DNA from: Proteobacteria bacterium bin106
GTDB taxonomy: Bacteria; Bdellovibrionota_B; Oligoflexia; Oligoflexales; Bin106
Assembly (NCBI GenBank): GCA_002238945.1
Contig: MPNI01000005.1
Location: forward strand, 38,568 to 102,567
Reading direction: 5' to 3'
Length of the DNA: 64,000 nt
Below are positions 17,946 to 27,577 of the stretch, piece by piece. How positions within the stretch are numbered: the stretch's first letter is position 1; every line of letters starts with the position of its first letter. The translations under genes were made by a program, and so were the position numbers. The notes beneath the pieces are model-generated. The model saw nothing but the letters and a program-made list of their open reading frames with translations. It had not been told where the DNA came from and made no database searches.

Positions 17946-18113
17946 TTATGTCTTAACTTCTCGAATCTTTACCTGACTTACCGACTTAGTCGGCTTTTTC
18001 TTCTTAGCATTAGCCATAGCTTCTTCACGTAACTGACGTAGCTTTAACTTTTTTTTGCGTTGTGATCGTCTCTTACGCACCAAGCGGGTTAAACGATTGT
18101 CGCCTTTCCCCAT
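17946..18113 (-). CDS. Small basic protein (55 residues), bTHX-like N-terminus
   Basis: ATG 18113 is preceded by GGAGATGAGAT (GGAG, seven bases). The protein begins MGKGDNRLTRLVRKRRSQRK and is about 40% Lys/Arg. MGKGD is the start of many bTHX (Thx) small-subunit proteins, but the GxYG core that normally follows is absent, so identity is uncertain. It sits 13 bp after rpmB and 64 bp before rpsT in a ribosomal-protein series. That context and its charge suggest an rRNA-binding accessory protein. Confidence 0.7.
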   Translation of the reverse strand: MGKGDNRLTRLVRKRRSQRKKKLKLRQLREEAMANAKKKKPTKSVSQVKIREVKT

Positions 18114-18126
18114 ATCTCATCTCCAC

Positions 18127-18357
18127 TTATTTTAAGGTATAACCAACTTTACGCACATAAGCATCTAAACCAAGTTTATCAATCGTTCTCATAGTTGAAG
18201 TTGCAACTCGAAGAGTATAAAACTTCTTACGAGACTCTGAATAAAATCTTTTTTTCTGCAAATTAGGCAAAAAACGATGCTTAGTACGAATATGAGAGTG
18301 AGAAACCCTGTTACCCACTAAAACACTCTTCTGTGATGTCTGACATACTCTAGACAT
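18127..18357 (-). CDS. rpmB: 50S ribosomal protein bL28
   Basis: It begins MSRVCQTSQKSVLVGNRVSH and continues HRFLPNLQKKRFY and LRVATSTMRTIDKLG, all diagnostic of bL28. I use the second ATG (18357), which leaves nine bases after GGAG; the ATG at 18363 would leave only three. Length is 76, normal. The zinc-binding CxxC form is not present. It lies 170 bp after rpsR and 13 bp before the 55-residue basic protein. Confidence 0.95.
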   Translation of the reverse strand: MSRVCQTSQKSVLVGNRVSHSHIRTKHRFLPNLQKKRFYSESRKKFYTLRVATSTMRTIDKLGLDAYVRKVGYTLK

Positions 18358-18526
18358 ATGCATGATCTCCTAACATTTTCTTTCTTATTTATACATTCAC
18401 ATTCACATTCACACTCACCCAAAACTGTTCATCTATACAAACTGTGTACATCTTAAGTTTTTATCACTTAGCATTCCCTTAGTATTATCTTTCTGGTTTA
18501 TCCACAAGGTATGCCTTGTGCGTGTT

Positions 18527-19027
18527 TTAGGTATTGTTTTGAGCTTGCTCTTCCATAGCATCTTGTAAAGTTTCTTGTAACACTGGAGACTTGGTATCAT
18601 CACTTTGTGAATCTTGCTCAAATGAAGACTCTCTGTTTTCTGTATCTGCTGTATCTACATCACCTCGAGCTACATCACCCCGTGAAGGATGATTGCCACC
18701 TCTGACAAATGGACGATAACGCATGGATGCAGCCGTAAAAGTTTGGGCAATCTCACTCATCTCTCCCACAAATCCTTTTTCTTTTTCATGAGCCACTGAA
18801 ATGGGAATCAATGCCAAATATCGAGCACGCTTGACAGCCTTGGTAATAGCCAATTGCTGAGAATGAGTAGCACCAGAAACACGGCTTGGAATAATCTTAC
18901 CACGCTCGGTGATGAATTTTTTTAACACATCCGGCTTCTTATAATCAATAACCATAGAGCTATCGAGCACTCGCTTACGCCGTATTGAAACACGCCGGCG
19001 ACGTCTCCGTCTTTGATGAGCAACCAT
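18527..19027 (-). CDS. rpsR: 30S ribosomal protein bS18 with long acidic C-terminal extension
   Basis: The bS18 core (residues 1-80) has [26 protein letters not shown] and [19 protein letters not shown]. The N-terminus has seven consecutive Arg. After LIPIS there are about 86 extra residues, ending in a strongly acidic, Gln/Ser-rich tail that contains RGDVARGDV. bS18 normally ends 10-15 residues after LIP. Start at ATG 19027, after a GAAGGA site; the TTG at 19045 overlaps that site. rpsF and rplI, the usual partners, are not adjacent. Confidence 0.93.
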   Translation of the reverse strand: MVAHQRRRRRRRVSIRRKRVLDSSMVIDYKKPDVLKKFITERGKIIPSRVSGATHSQQLAITKAVKRARYLALIPISVAHEKEKGFVGEMSEIAQTFTAASMRYRPFVRGGNHPSRGDVARGDVDTADTENRESSFEQDSQSDDTKSPVLQETLQDAMEEQAQNNT

Positions 19028-19150
19028 AAAATCTTTATCCTTCAATATCTCAATAATCTAAGATCAACTGGGACACACAAACACTTCGCAATCACAGAAC
19101 AACGTATACAGATATATAACCATATACGTACTAACACATGTACTTATACA

Positions 19151-19198
19151 CACTTATATACACACTTATATACACACTTATATACACACTTATACATA
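19151..19198. repeat. Tandem repeat, 12 bp x about 4
   Basis: Three exact CACTTATATACA units are followed by CACTTATACATA. The unit is purine/pyrimidine alternating in part, and the array lies between rpsR and priA. Confidence 0.92.
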
Positions 19199-19590
19199 TA
19201 AGTACATATACCAGAGTACTTAAACCAAAGTACATGCACCAGCATATGTGTAATGTATATAGCCCAGCTAACTTACAATAGCTAACTTACAATAGCTAAC
19301 AAGTATAAGTAACTACTATAAGATACGGTCACAGCACTGACTCAACCAGCAGATGTCTCTTTATGTTTTATATTTCATTTAGCATTATTATAATATTATA
19401 ACATTATAACTATTATCATTTGTCAGCTCTGTAAGCGTCAGTTTCGTCAATCATCAAAGCATACGCTTAACACATTCATGTCACTATTTACACAACCTAT
19501 TTACACAACATGGAAAACTATAGCATATTTCCACAAGCAGGCAAATGCCTTATGCTGGAGACCACACAACATGGTTTATTTATGTGTATG

Positions 19591-19626
19591 TCTATTATCT
19601 GTATGTCTATTATCTGTATGTCTATG
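19591..19626. repeat. Tandem repeat, 15 bp x 2.4, before priA
   Basis: TCTATTATCTGTATG occurs twice, then TCTATG. It keeps the upstream frame open as YVYYLYVYYL, which explains an artefactual N-terminal extension of the priA frame. Confidence 0.85.
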
Positions 19627-19661
19627 TGGTCTATTGTGTCTCATGTGTATATTATCTTACT

Positions 19662-22079
19662 ATGTCTATTATGAGAGAGCCTATCAAAGTATATGTGGCT
19701 GTACAAAGACCTCCCTTCCTAGTCTATACCTACACGTATCATAAAGCTATCACTCCTGGTATTCGAGTGCATGTACCTTATGGCATGCAATCTATTGTGG
19801 GTGTAGTGGTGGATAAACCACGTGCTGAATTCTGTCCTCGTGGCCAAACCAAAATGGATAACACCATCAAACTTAAACCTATTCGCCAAGTCCTCGACAT
19901 CACCCCTATCTATTCGCCAACTATGCTAGATCTTGCTCAATTCATGGCCTATTACTACATTCATCCTCTTGGAGATGTTCTTCGTACCATGCTCCCCCTT
20001 GGTTCTATGACCACGGCTCGTTGGGTTTATGTCTGCTCACAGACCATACTTCCTCCACCATCAAGCCACTACGCTCAAACTCTCACTAAGATATACCCCA
20101 CTAAAAAAAAGTCTCTTAGCCAATCCACCTTCCATAAGAAATTTCTTAAAATATGTAAGGATCAATCCATAGAAAGCCCTGCATCATTCCTTAAACAGCT
20201 CATGAGCAATGGTTACCTTAGTCTTGAGTGTATGCCACGAACATTTCGCAAAAACAATCCTACAGAACATCAAACAGAAAACAGCCAAGATCATCAAATC
20301 TGCCAATGGAATGACCTCGATCAACTGGGTACAAAAGCGGCCAAAATCACCACAGATCGCATACACATCATAGAACAACGCCTCAAACCCTTAAACAAGG
20401 ATCAAAGTCAAGTCTATTTAAATATCTGTAAATCTCTTTGCTTAACACGCACTCAAGGTTTTCAAAGCCCTTGGTTATTACATGGTGTTACAGGAAGTGG
20501 TAAGACTGAAATATACCGCCATCTTATCTTAGAAATGCTGAGAGCTGATCATCACTCTCAAGCTCTTATTATGGTACCCGAAATATCTCTTACCCCACAG
20601 ATCAGTGCCATCTTCAGCCATGCCTTTGGTGACTTAGTTACTGTCATACATTCAGCTATGCCTCCTTCCACTCGCTGGCAAGTACTAGAAGCTGTACGCA
20701 ATGAAAAAAAACGTATCTTGATTGGGCCCAGATCCAGTATCTTTGCTCCCTTTTTTAGACTCAAACTGATCATCGTTGATGAAGAACACGATAGCTCTTA
20801 CAAACAAGGCACAGGATTTCTCTATCAAGCCAGAGATATGGCCATTATGCGAGCAAAGTTGGAAAACGCTAGTGTCATACTCGGCTCAGCAACCCCAAGC
20901 TTAGAGTCATATCATCATGCCATAACCCAAAAATATCAATTAGCCAGCCTACCTAAACGAGCGTTAGGAACAGCACTCCCCCTATCTCAACTAGAATACA
21001 CCACAAGCTCCAGTACAAAAGGAGAGTACATACGTCATCTAGAAGATCTCAAGAGCATTCCCCAACACAATACAATGATCTCAGAGAATATACTCGATGC
21101 CCTAAGAGAGAATCTAGCCAAAGGTAAGCAAGCCATGGTAGTAGTACATCGAAGAGGATTTGCTCATTATCTTATGGATATGAGCACTCAAGCCACCATC
21201 AGCTGCCCACATTGCAGCATCTCCATGAGCGTACACCTAGAAAGTAAAAAACTGTTATGTCATTACTGTGATTACAATCAACACCTCGATGATGTTTTAA
21301 AAAATCACACCAACACCACCCTTGTTGCAGTAGGATATGGCAGTGAAAAAGCCTATGATCTCATTAAATATCATCTCCCCAAAGCTCGCTGTGCACGTAT
21401 CGACTCAGATATCTCAAAAAAAACATCAAACACACTCACCAGCATCCTTCAAGCATTCAAAGAACAACAGATCGATATCCTCATCGGTACACAGATGATT
21501 GCCAAAGGACATGACTTTCCCAACGTAGCCCTTACAGCTCTATTAGAAGTCGATGAAATATTAAGACTTGCTGATTTTCGAGCAGGAGAACGTGCCTTCC
21601 AACTTATTGTTCAAGCATCAGGACGATCAGGGCGAGGCAGCACACAAGGAAAGGTGTTTATACAAACATCACGCCCTCACCACCCCATCATACAAGAAGG
21701 GTTATCGCAAAATTACCAACGCTTCTTTAAACGTGAACAAAAATTCCGCTCTCTTTTTTCATACCCACCTTTCAGCAAAATCGTTCTATTCACACTATCT
21801 CATGAAAGTGAAGAAAAAATAGAATCCATCAGCCACATATTTCTTAAAAGAAAAGATCAACTTCTTAAATACGCCAAAAACACTCAATCCATAAAAATAC
21901 TCGGCCCAGCAACTCCACAACTTGCAAAAATCAACAACCAACAACGCAGAAACATCGTCATCAGTTCAAAAAACATCACCCAGCTGATAAATTTTTGTTA
22001 CGAGCTTAAATATTGGTTTGAACATCAAAAAGAAAATGTCCACATACGCATAGATGTAGATCCTATACAAATGATATAA
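19662..22079 (+). CDS. priA: Primosomal helicase PriA lacking one zinc site
   Basis: PriA is the 3'-5' helicase that restarts stalled forks. Present are the N-terminal DNA-binding segment (VAVQRPPFLVYTYT..PGIRVHVPYG), Walker A GVTGSGKT (about 275-282), DEEH at about 373, and the C-terminal ADFRAGERAFQLIVQASGRSGRG. The zinc region is odd. CPHC (515/518) and CHYC (533/536) remain, but the outer CxxC pairs are LMDM after GFAHY and LKNH before TTLVAVGYG. Only one zinc site is intact. I choose ATG 19662 (805 residues); the ATG at 19671 is possible, and upstream codons are repeat-derived. Confidence 0.93.
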   Translation: MSIMREPIKVYVAVQRPPFLVYTYTYHKAITPGIRVHVPYGMQSIVGVVVDKPRAEFCPRGQTKMDNTIKLKPIRQVLDITPIYSPTMLDLAQFMAYYYIHPLGDVLRTMLPLGSMTTARWVYVCSQTILPPPSSHYAQTLTKIYPTKKKSLSQSTFHKKFLKICKDQSIESPASFLKQLMSNGYLSLECMPRTFRKNNPTEHQTENSQDHQICQWNDLDQLGTKAAKITTDRIHIIEQRLKPLNKDQSQVYLNICKSLCLTRTQGFQSPWLLHGVTGSGKTEIYRHLILEMLRADHHSQALIMVPEISLTPQISAIFSHAFGDLVTVIHSAMPPSTRWQVLEAVRNEKKRILIGPRSSIFAPFFRLKLIIVDEEHDSSYKQGTGFLYQARDMAIMRAKLENASVILGSATPSLESYHHAITQKYQLASLPKRALGTALPLSQLEYTTSSSTKGEYIRHLEDLKSIPQHNTMISENILDALRENLAKGKQAMVVVHRRGFAHYLMDMSTQATISCPHCSISMSVHLESKKLLCHYCDYNQHLDDVLKNHTNTTLVAVGYGSEKAYDLIKYHLPKARCARIDSDISKKTSNTLTSILQAFKEQQIDILIGTQMIAKGHDFPNVALTALLEVDEILRLADFRAGERAFQLIVQASGRSGRGSTQGKVFIQTSRPHHPIIQEGLSQNYQRFFKREQKFRSLFSYPPFSKIVLFTLSHESEEKIESISHIFLKRKDQLLKYAKNTQSIKILGPATPQLAKINNQQRRNIVISSKNITQLINFCYELKYWFEHQKENVHIRIDVDPIQMI

Positions 22080-22093
22080 AGGCTATGAGGTTA

Positions 22094-24532
22094 TTAATAT
22101 TTTGTCTTGTATTTGATTTCAATATAGGAACCATTTTTACTGTCCTTTCCCGGGCCTCCCAGATCTGCAAAACTCTCACGATAGGATTCTCCCTTACTTT
22201 TGCATCCTAATTCCTCAAAATCACTAGGAGGACGATCAATGTCCACTTTTCCATTACTCTTCACACCAAACTCATTAATTGTTTGGATAACACAAGCATT
22301 TTTTTTAGCATTTGCAACATAAATAGTTTTTAGATTGCCAGGACTAATCTCCTTTATCAACTCAATAGATTGAATAGGATTCTCTGGTACTGGTTCTTTT
22401 TTAAATTTATAATCTGCAGCTATCCAATCAGAGACAGCAGAATTTTCTTCTTTCACGTCATTAATAAACTTATCTATTTTTTCATCCCTACTTTTACAAA
22501 CATGCGCGTTTATCCCACCGAAAAGTTTTGTCATTTTTAAATATTCATGACCCACACGTCTTACATTACAATTTTGATAACTTTTGTATTCTGTTATATC
22601 ACACACCTTTATGCATTTACCACTTAAATTAACATTATCAAGATTATAGGCACTATCGAAAATTCCTTTAATTTGAGTGTATGAAGATTTTGGTAGATCA
22701 ATTTTAGATAGACTATCCTCTAATTTTCCACGAAAATTACTGCAAAATCCATTCATTTCACTACTCATTTGCATGTGGATATAAGAAGCATAGTCTCGCT
22801 TATCGCCCGGAGGTAAATGTTGAAAATACTTTTTATCACCATACTGCAACATAGTTACAAAATTATAAGGTATAGAGGTTTCTCGATCTCTATTACTATG
22901 AATTTCACAACGTTTTGGAATATCATTATAATCTCCATTATAATTACCCCTTTCCTCCTCGAATTGCTTGATGAACTCCCTTATTTTAGAATCGCGCTGA
23001 GCTGCAGGGTGACGTTTATAATATTCATAGAATTTAAGAGGATCATTTTCACATAATATATTACATTTTGGTTTACTACTATACAACATTCTATTATATG
23101 GAATTGGAATGCCCCTTTCCATTGCCTGAATATTAAAAGAAAAGTATATACTTTTAGAATCTTGACGAAGTCTATTCACATGCCTGTGAAGCTTAAGAGG
23201 AGTATTGATAATTTTTTGACTACTAGAAAAACATAGGCCGTTCTTATAAAGATAATTATCCATGATTTTAAAAGAATCATTATGTTTGTATATTTTATCT
23301 ATCCTATATTTCCTTGCATAACGAGTTAATATTTGACCTTCTTTTAAAGGATTACTACTATTAGTGCAATCGTTTGTATCTCCATTATCATCGCCGCCGA
23401 CTACAAATGACCACACCTTAATACCCGGTATCCCTTCTTCTGAACCGTCTTCAACAGCTTTCTGATAGCGCATCTTCTCACTATCGCCTTTTGGTTGAAA
23501 TATTCCACTGAAGTCACCCTTCTTTATATCTTTACTTGCTCCAATAACGAGTTCCTGAAAATCTTCTTTATTCTTATGAGGTTGATATTTATCTTTACTT
23601 AATATCTCTTCATGCTTTCTATGTGCCCGCTCTCGCCTCTCACTCTCCCAGGCGGCTCTCAATAATCCTCCTCCTGCACCTGCACCAAGAACTGTAACTG
23701 CTGCTGCTGCACCTGATAAGCTAGCCATACTAACAGCTCCTAATCCTCCTGTTAAACCCACCACCACAAAAGCTATGATCATACTGCTAAATAATCCTTT
23801 TTTAGGCGGAGGATACTTTTTTGAATCTTCTGTGGTAGAAAAGACAAATATGAAATGATAATTAGAATTAGGATTTTCATCTTTACCATAACGAGAAAAA
23901 CTATGAAAAGTAACAGATTTATCCCCTTCCTTCGTATCCCCATTCTCTATCCAATTTATAGCAAATTCTAAAGCTCGAGTATGTTGTTCAGGAGGCCAGT
24001 TTATATCATATTGATAAAAACCTGTATTATAATGTTCAGATAAATATTTGTTTATTCTATTTTCTTCACTTCGATCATATAAACCACTTGATAAAACACC
24101 AATTTTTAAACTAGCATGACCCTTCAACTCTTTCATAATCTTCTGAATATTATTTTTAACCTGTTCTTTAGGGCCATCTCCTTGATGAGGGTCAACAAAC
24201 CACATCATATCAATCATAGGAGTATTACTATCCGCTTTTTCTTTCATAGTAATCCTATCTGTTTCTATATTAGGCGGCTCAGGATTAGACAAGGGTGGTG
24301 GGTTAGTACCTTCAGGCTCTGGTGTGGATCGACTATTTTCAGTCTTTTTTGGTTGAACATCATCACTAGACACTACATCTTCTAGGTTTTCATCAGCTAT
24401 ATCACTTTGAATATGAAATGTCTTAGGCTTACTAGACCCTTTAGACTGACCAAAAGATATAGAGCCAGAGGCCAGTAAAATGAGCAAGAATGAAGAGATG
24501 CACACAGAAGTCATTAGACGTAAGAGAAACAT
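22094..24532 (-). CDS. Large exported protein with degenerate vWA-like segment, paralogue A
   Basis: Family not recognised. The signal peptide (ISSFLLILLASGSISFGQ) is followed by an acidic/Pro linker. The segment DMMWFVDPHQGDG...ASLKIGVLSSG resembles the first strand and helix of a von Willebrand A domain, but without a proper DxSxS. Then come IFVFSTTEDSKKYP and a Gly/Ala-rich hydrophobic stretch (about 245-290). VWSFVVGGD opens a Cys-containing C-terminal half with CNILCENDP, CIKVCD and CNVRRVGHEY. It shares order and motifs with the gene pair at 24766-27153. ATG 24532 has AGGTG five bases upstream. Its stop lies 14 bp from that of priA. Confidence 0.8.
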   Translation of the reverse strand: MFLLRLMTSVCISSFLLILLASGSISFGQSKGSSKPKTFHIQSDIADENLEDVVSSDDVQPKKTENSRSTPEPEGTNPPPLSNPEPPNIETDRITMKEKADSNTPMIDMMWFVDPHQGDGPKEQVKNNIQKIMKELKGHASLKIGVLSSGLYDRSEENRINKYLSEHYNTGFYQYDINWPPEQHTRALEFAINWIENGDTKEGDKSVTFHSFSRYGKDENPNSNYHFIFVFSTTEDSKKYPPPKKGLFSSMIIAFVVVGLTGGLGAVSMASLSGAAAAVTVLGAGAGGGLLRAAWESERRERAHRKHEEILSKDKYQPHKNKEDFQELVIGASKDIKKGDFSGIFQPKGDSEKMRYQKAVEDGSEEGIPGIKVWSFVVGGDDNGDTNDCTNSSNPLKEGQILTRYARKYRIDKIYKHNDSFKIMDNYLYKNGLCFSSSQKIINTPLKLHRHVNRLRQDSKSIYFSFNIQAMERGIPIPYNRMLYSSKPKCNILCENDPLKFYEYYKRHPAAQRDSKIREFIKQFEEERGNYNGDYNDIPKRCEIHSNRDRETSIPYNFVTMLQYGDKKYFQHLPPGDKRDYASYIHMQMSSEMNGFCSNFRGKLEDSLSKIDLPKSSYTQIKGIFDSAYNLDNVNLSGKCIKVCDITEYKSYQNCNVRRVGHEYLKMTKLFGGINAHVCKSRDEKIDKFINDVKEENSAVSDWIAADYKFKKEPVPENPIQSIELIKEISPGNLKTIYVANAKKNACVIQTINEFGVKSNGKVDIDRPPSDFEELGCKSKGESYRESFADLGGPGKDSKNGSYIEIKYKTKY

Positions 24533-24765
24533 ACAAACACCTATAATATGGCTTTAAAGATAGTTGACAATATAGAAGCATTTTATTAATTGTTTATATT
24601 TTACTATAAAATGATAATGATAAGATTACGTCATCAATAATATGTATAAGTACTATATCAATGTATTTCATAGACCTTATTTTAAATTTCAATAATACTT
24701 AATTTAACTTTTTTATAATCTATCAAATTTATAAATCAAAAACTCACATCATTATATATAAATCT

Positions 24766-25956
24766 TTAATATGCTACAGCTCTATATTTGATTTCAATAC
24801 GATCCCCCCCCTCGCTACTTCTTTCTTGATTATCACTCAATTTACCTTTCAATTCTTTTAGCTGAGTAAGGTATTTCTTTCCATCACTTTCACAACTATT
24901 AAATTTAAAAGCATCTTTATCAAGTTTAAAACGAACTTTTCCATTGCCACGTAAAATATGTCTATTAATCACTTTGATAACACAAGAATGATCTTTATTA
25001 TTTGCTACAAAAATATTATTTAAATTTCCATCTTTAGATTCTTTTATCAATTTAATAGACAAAACAGGATCTTTCGATACAAAAGTTTTTTCAGGCTCAA
25101 AAAACCCAGGCCTCCATTTTGTAAATTCCTTCTTCTTAATAGCCTTAATGAACTTATTTATTTTATTTTCACGATTTGTTTTAGCACAAACTGGCGCACT
25201 GAAGCCGCCAAAAAATTCTGTAAGTTTCTTATACTCATGTCCTACACGCTTTGTGTTACAACCCCTACCTCCACGTGGCAAATCTACTTCCTGACACACT
25301 CTTATACATTTGCCTTCCAAATTAACGTCGAATGAATTATCACGAGATTCTTCATATGCTTTGTTGTATGTAGTTTTTACAATATCTCTTTTAGTATTTT
25401 GTATTTCAGGACTATGTTTTTTTAATAATTCAGGAAAGTTTTTACAGAAATTATTTATATTTCTATCTTTTTGCAAATGAATATATTCACTATCATTTCT
25501 ATGATGAAAATATATTTTATTACCATGCTTCAACATTGCTACGAATTTTTTATCATCAATATTTTCGCTATTTTTTTCATAATGATCAATTTGACATTGA
25601 GGCATTTTCTCAATATCGAAATTTTCTAAATATTTTTTTTCTTGATCACTCATACGAGTTTTATTTTTATGAAATTCATATAGAGATTTAGGATCATTTT
25701 CACACATAATGTTACAAGAACCTTCTTCATCAATTTGGAGGGCATCGACTACTTTATTTATTCGTAATTTTTCTCGAGGGAACTTCCTTTTAAATTGAGC
25801 AATTAAAAAACTTTTAGCTTCTAAAGATTTTTGGCTATAACATAAACCTGTCCTTTTTGAAAAATGATCCATTATAGCAAAAGACTCACTATGATCGTAC
25901 ATCATATCTATTGTATAGTTTCTATCATAATAAGGTAATATCTCACCTTTTGACAA
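24766..25956 (-). pseudogene. C-terminal half of vWA-like paralogue B, downstream of an in-frame stop
   Basis: This half aligns with the C-terminal part of the 22094-24532 protein: it shares CNIMCENDP, CIRVCQE, CNTKRVGHEYKKLTEFFGGF and a final IEIKYRAVAY. It is in the same frame as the upstream half, separated only by one TAA (25981-25983) and eight sense codons. It has no signal peptide and no ribosome site before its first possible start (TTG 25956). As a separate protein it would stay in the cytoplasm, while its Cys pattern suits export. Confidence 0.7.
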
Positions 25957-25980
25957 TGGACTATTACCACATGTATCATT

Positions 25981-27153
25981 TTATTCTATACCTTTATCTC
26001 CTCCAACAACAAATGACCACACATCGATTTTTCTTATTTTTTTAGAATATTTATGAGCTTTACTAATCTCATCTTCTTCTACTTTATTTTGTGGTAGAAA
26101 CCAACCCGCGTTTTGACCATTACTCGTACCAACCAACTCATTAATCAAATCACCTGCTTTTCCATGATTTTGATATTGATCTTTGCTAACTAGCTCATTA
26201 TAACGCTTTTCGGCATCTTCTTTTGCTTTTTGCTCCATTTTTTGAAGTTCTGATGTAGCTCTTCTCGCGACTTCTGCACCTGTAACAGTTTTAGAAATAC
26301 CTAAAAACGTAAAAGTTTGACTAAATCCTACCACACCAAAATATGCCATCAAACCTGTTCCCAATGTTGCAATTACCACAAGAGCTGTAAGAAAAGAAAA
26401 GAAGCCCTTCTTAGGTTTAGGATACTTTTTTGAATCTTCTGTTGTAGCAAAAACGAATATAGATTTATAGTTCTCACTATCAGTATTATTACGAAAAAAA
26501 TTAGATCTTTTAGCTTTTTCTTTTATTTGATCTTGCTTTAAATGTCCATCAAAATCATAGTTCATCCAAGATCTTGCATAATCTAAAGCTCGAGTATGTG
26601 GAAACCAGCCACCAAATTGAGAAAATTCTGTATTAAAATAGTTAAGTGAATCTTTATTTAACTTATTTATTTCTTCAGAATTAAATAAGTCACCTGAATA
26701 AACACCAATTTTTAAACTAGCATCATTCTTCAAGCCTTTAATGATCATTTGAATTTCGGATTTAACAAAATCTCGAGGTTTTCCTTGATCATTATCAACA
26801 AACCAAACCATATCAATTTTAGGTTTTTGATCATCAAGCATCTTATCCACGTACACCATTTCTGTGACAACATTGTCATTGAAAGGAGGTGCTTCTGGGT
26901 TTAATTGACCTTCATTTGTATTATTCTCATTTGTATTATTCTTTGATGTCACTTCATCTGCAGATATGACATCTTCTAAAGATTCACTACCTATGTCAAT
27001 TTCAGCAAAAGATTGATTATAAGAAGATGGTAAGATGAATAAAGAGAACAAAAGAATCAAAGATGCAGCGATACACAAAGCAGGTTTAGGCCAAGGAGAG
27101 AGTAATCTGAAGGGAAGTAGTTGGTAAATCAAGATATTTTTACTATTTTTCAT
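25981..27153 (-). CDS. N-terminal half of vWA-like paralogue B, ending at a premature TAA
   Basis: The start at ATG 27153 has AAGGA eleven bases upstream and gives a signal peptide (LCIAASLILLFSLFILPSS). It matches paralogue A: DMVWFVDNDQG, ASLKIGVYSG, SIFVFATTEDSKKYPKPKKG, a hydrophobic stretch, an alpha-helical charged segment and VWSFVVGGDKGIE, then TAA. In paralogue A the same point reads on into DDNGDTNDC. The split product would keep the vWA-like and membrane parts but lose the Cys-containing half. A sequencing error, recent nonsense mutation or readthrough are all possible. Confidence 0.7.
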   Translation of the reverse strand: MKNSKNILIYQLLPFRLLSPWPKPALCIAASLILLFSLFILPSSYNQSFAEIDIGSESLEDVISADEVTSKNNTNENNTNEGQLNPEAPPFNDNVVTEMVYVDKMLDDQKPKIDMVWFVDNDQGKPRDFVKSEIQMIIKGLKNDASLKIGVYSGDLFNSEEINKLNKDSLNYFNTEFSQFGGWFPHTRALDYARSWMNYDFDGHLKQDQIKEKAKRSNFFRNNTDSENYKSIFVFATTEDSKKYPKPKKGFFSFLTALVVIATLGTGLMAYFGVVGFSQTFTFLGISKTVTGAEVARRATSELQKMEQKAKEDAEKRYNELVSKDQYQNHGKAGDLINELVGTSNGQNAGWFLPQNKVEEDEISKAHKYSKKIRKIDVWSFVVGGDKGIE

Positions 27154-27577
27154 CGTATTATCAATCCTTAAAATCTTGAACATGAACATAACAACGAAAA
27201 TGAGAAGATAAACTCATTTTTTTAACCGCTCCTTATTTATAATTTTATAACCTCTCTTTATAAGGATGGCTGATATATATTCATATACTCCATATATGGC
27301 CCATCGCAAAGAGTGATTATGAGATACTGTTATGATTTTTACACCAGACGTATGTCTTTAGCAAAACTTACAGATCTCATAAATGGATGACACTTATGAT
27401 TTTTATTCATTTTCATGTCATCAAATCCACTATCTCTGTGGATATCAAACCTAACCACCTACCGACTCTTATCGACATGTGAACTTAAAAAATTGAGTGC
27501 AAAGTATAGAAAATATGGATGATACAAGAAATAAGTAGCATAACAAACTTAAAGAAGGGATATAAAACAGCTCCGTA
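27154..27577. other. Intergenic region with no visible gene
   Basis: About 420 bp of AT-rich sequence lies upstream of paralogue B on the minus strand. It has no supported reading frame or RNA gene. It must contain the promoter of paralogue B, but no clear consensus was found. Confidence 0.5.

Larger units (their letters stand above)
19028..19661. other. AT-rich divergent spacer between rpsR and priA
   Basis: No gene is supported. It contains the 12-bp repeat at 19151-19198, a 14-bp duplication AGCTAACTTACAAT near 19270-19300, and a 15-bp repeat just before priA. Promoters for both genes must lie here, but the low complexity hides clear -35/-10 pairs. Confidence 0.6.

Noticed and set aside
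19151..19198. Repeat array as a possible CRISPR
   Set aside because: Units are 12 bp with no spacers. The same holds for the other arrays. No cas genes are present.
19545..19661. Upstream extension of the priA frame (VYVYYLYVYYL)
   Set aside because: It is encoded by a 15-bp tandem repeat, has no family similarity, and PriA normally begins near 19662.
24540..24570. Possible minus-strand promoter (TTGTCA, 16 bp, TATTAT) before paralogue A
   Set aside because: It would place transcription start within a few bases of the ATG and overlap the ribosome site AGGTG, so a functional promoter is doubtful.
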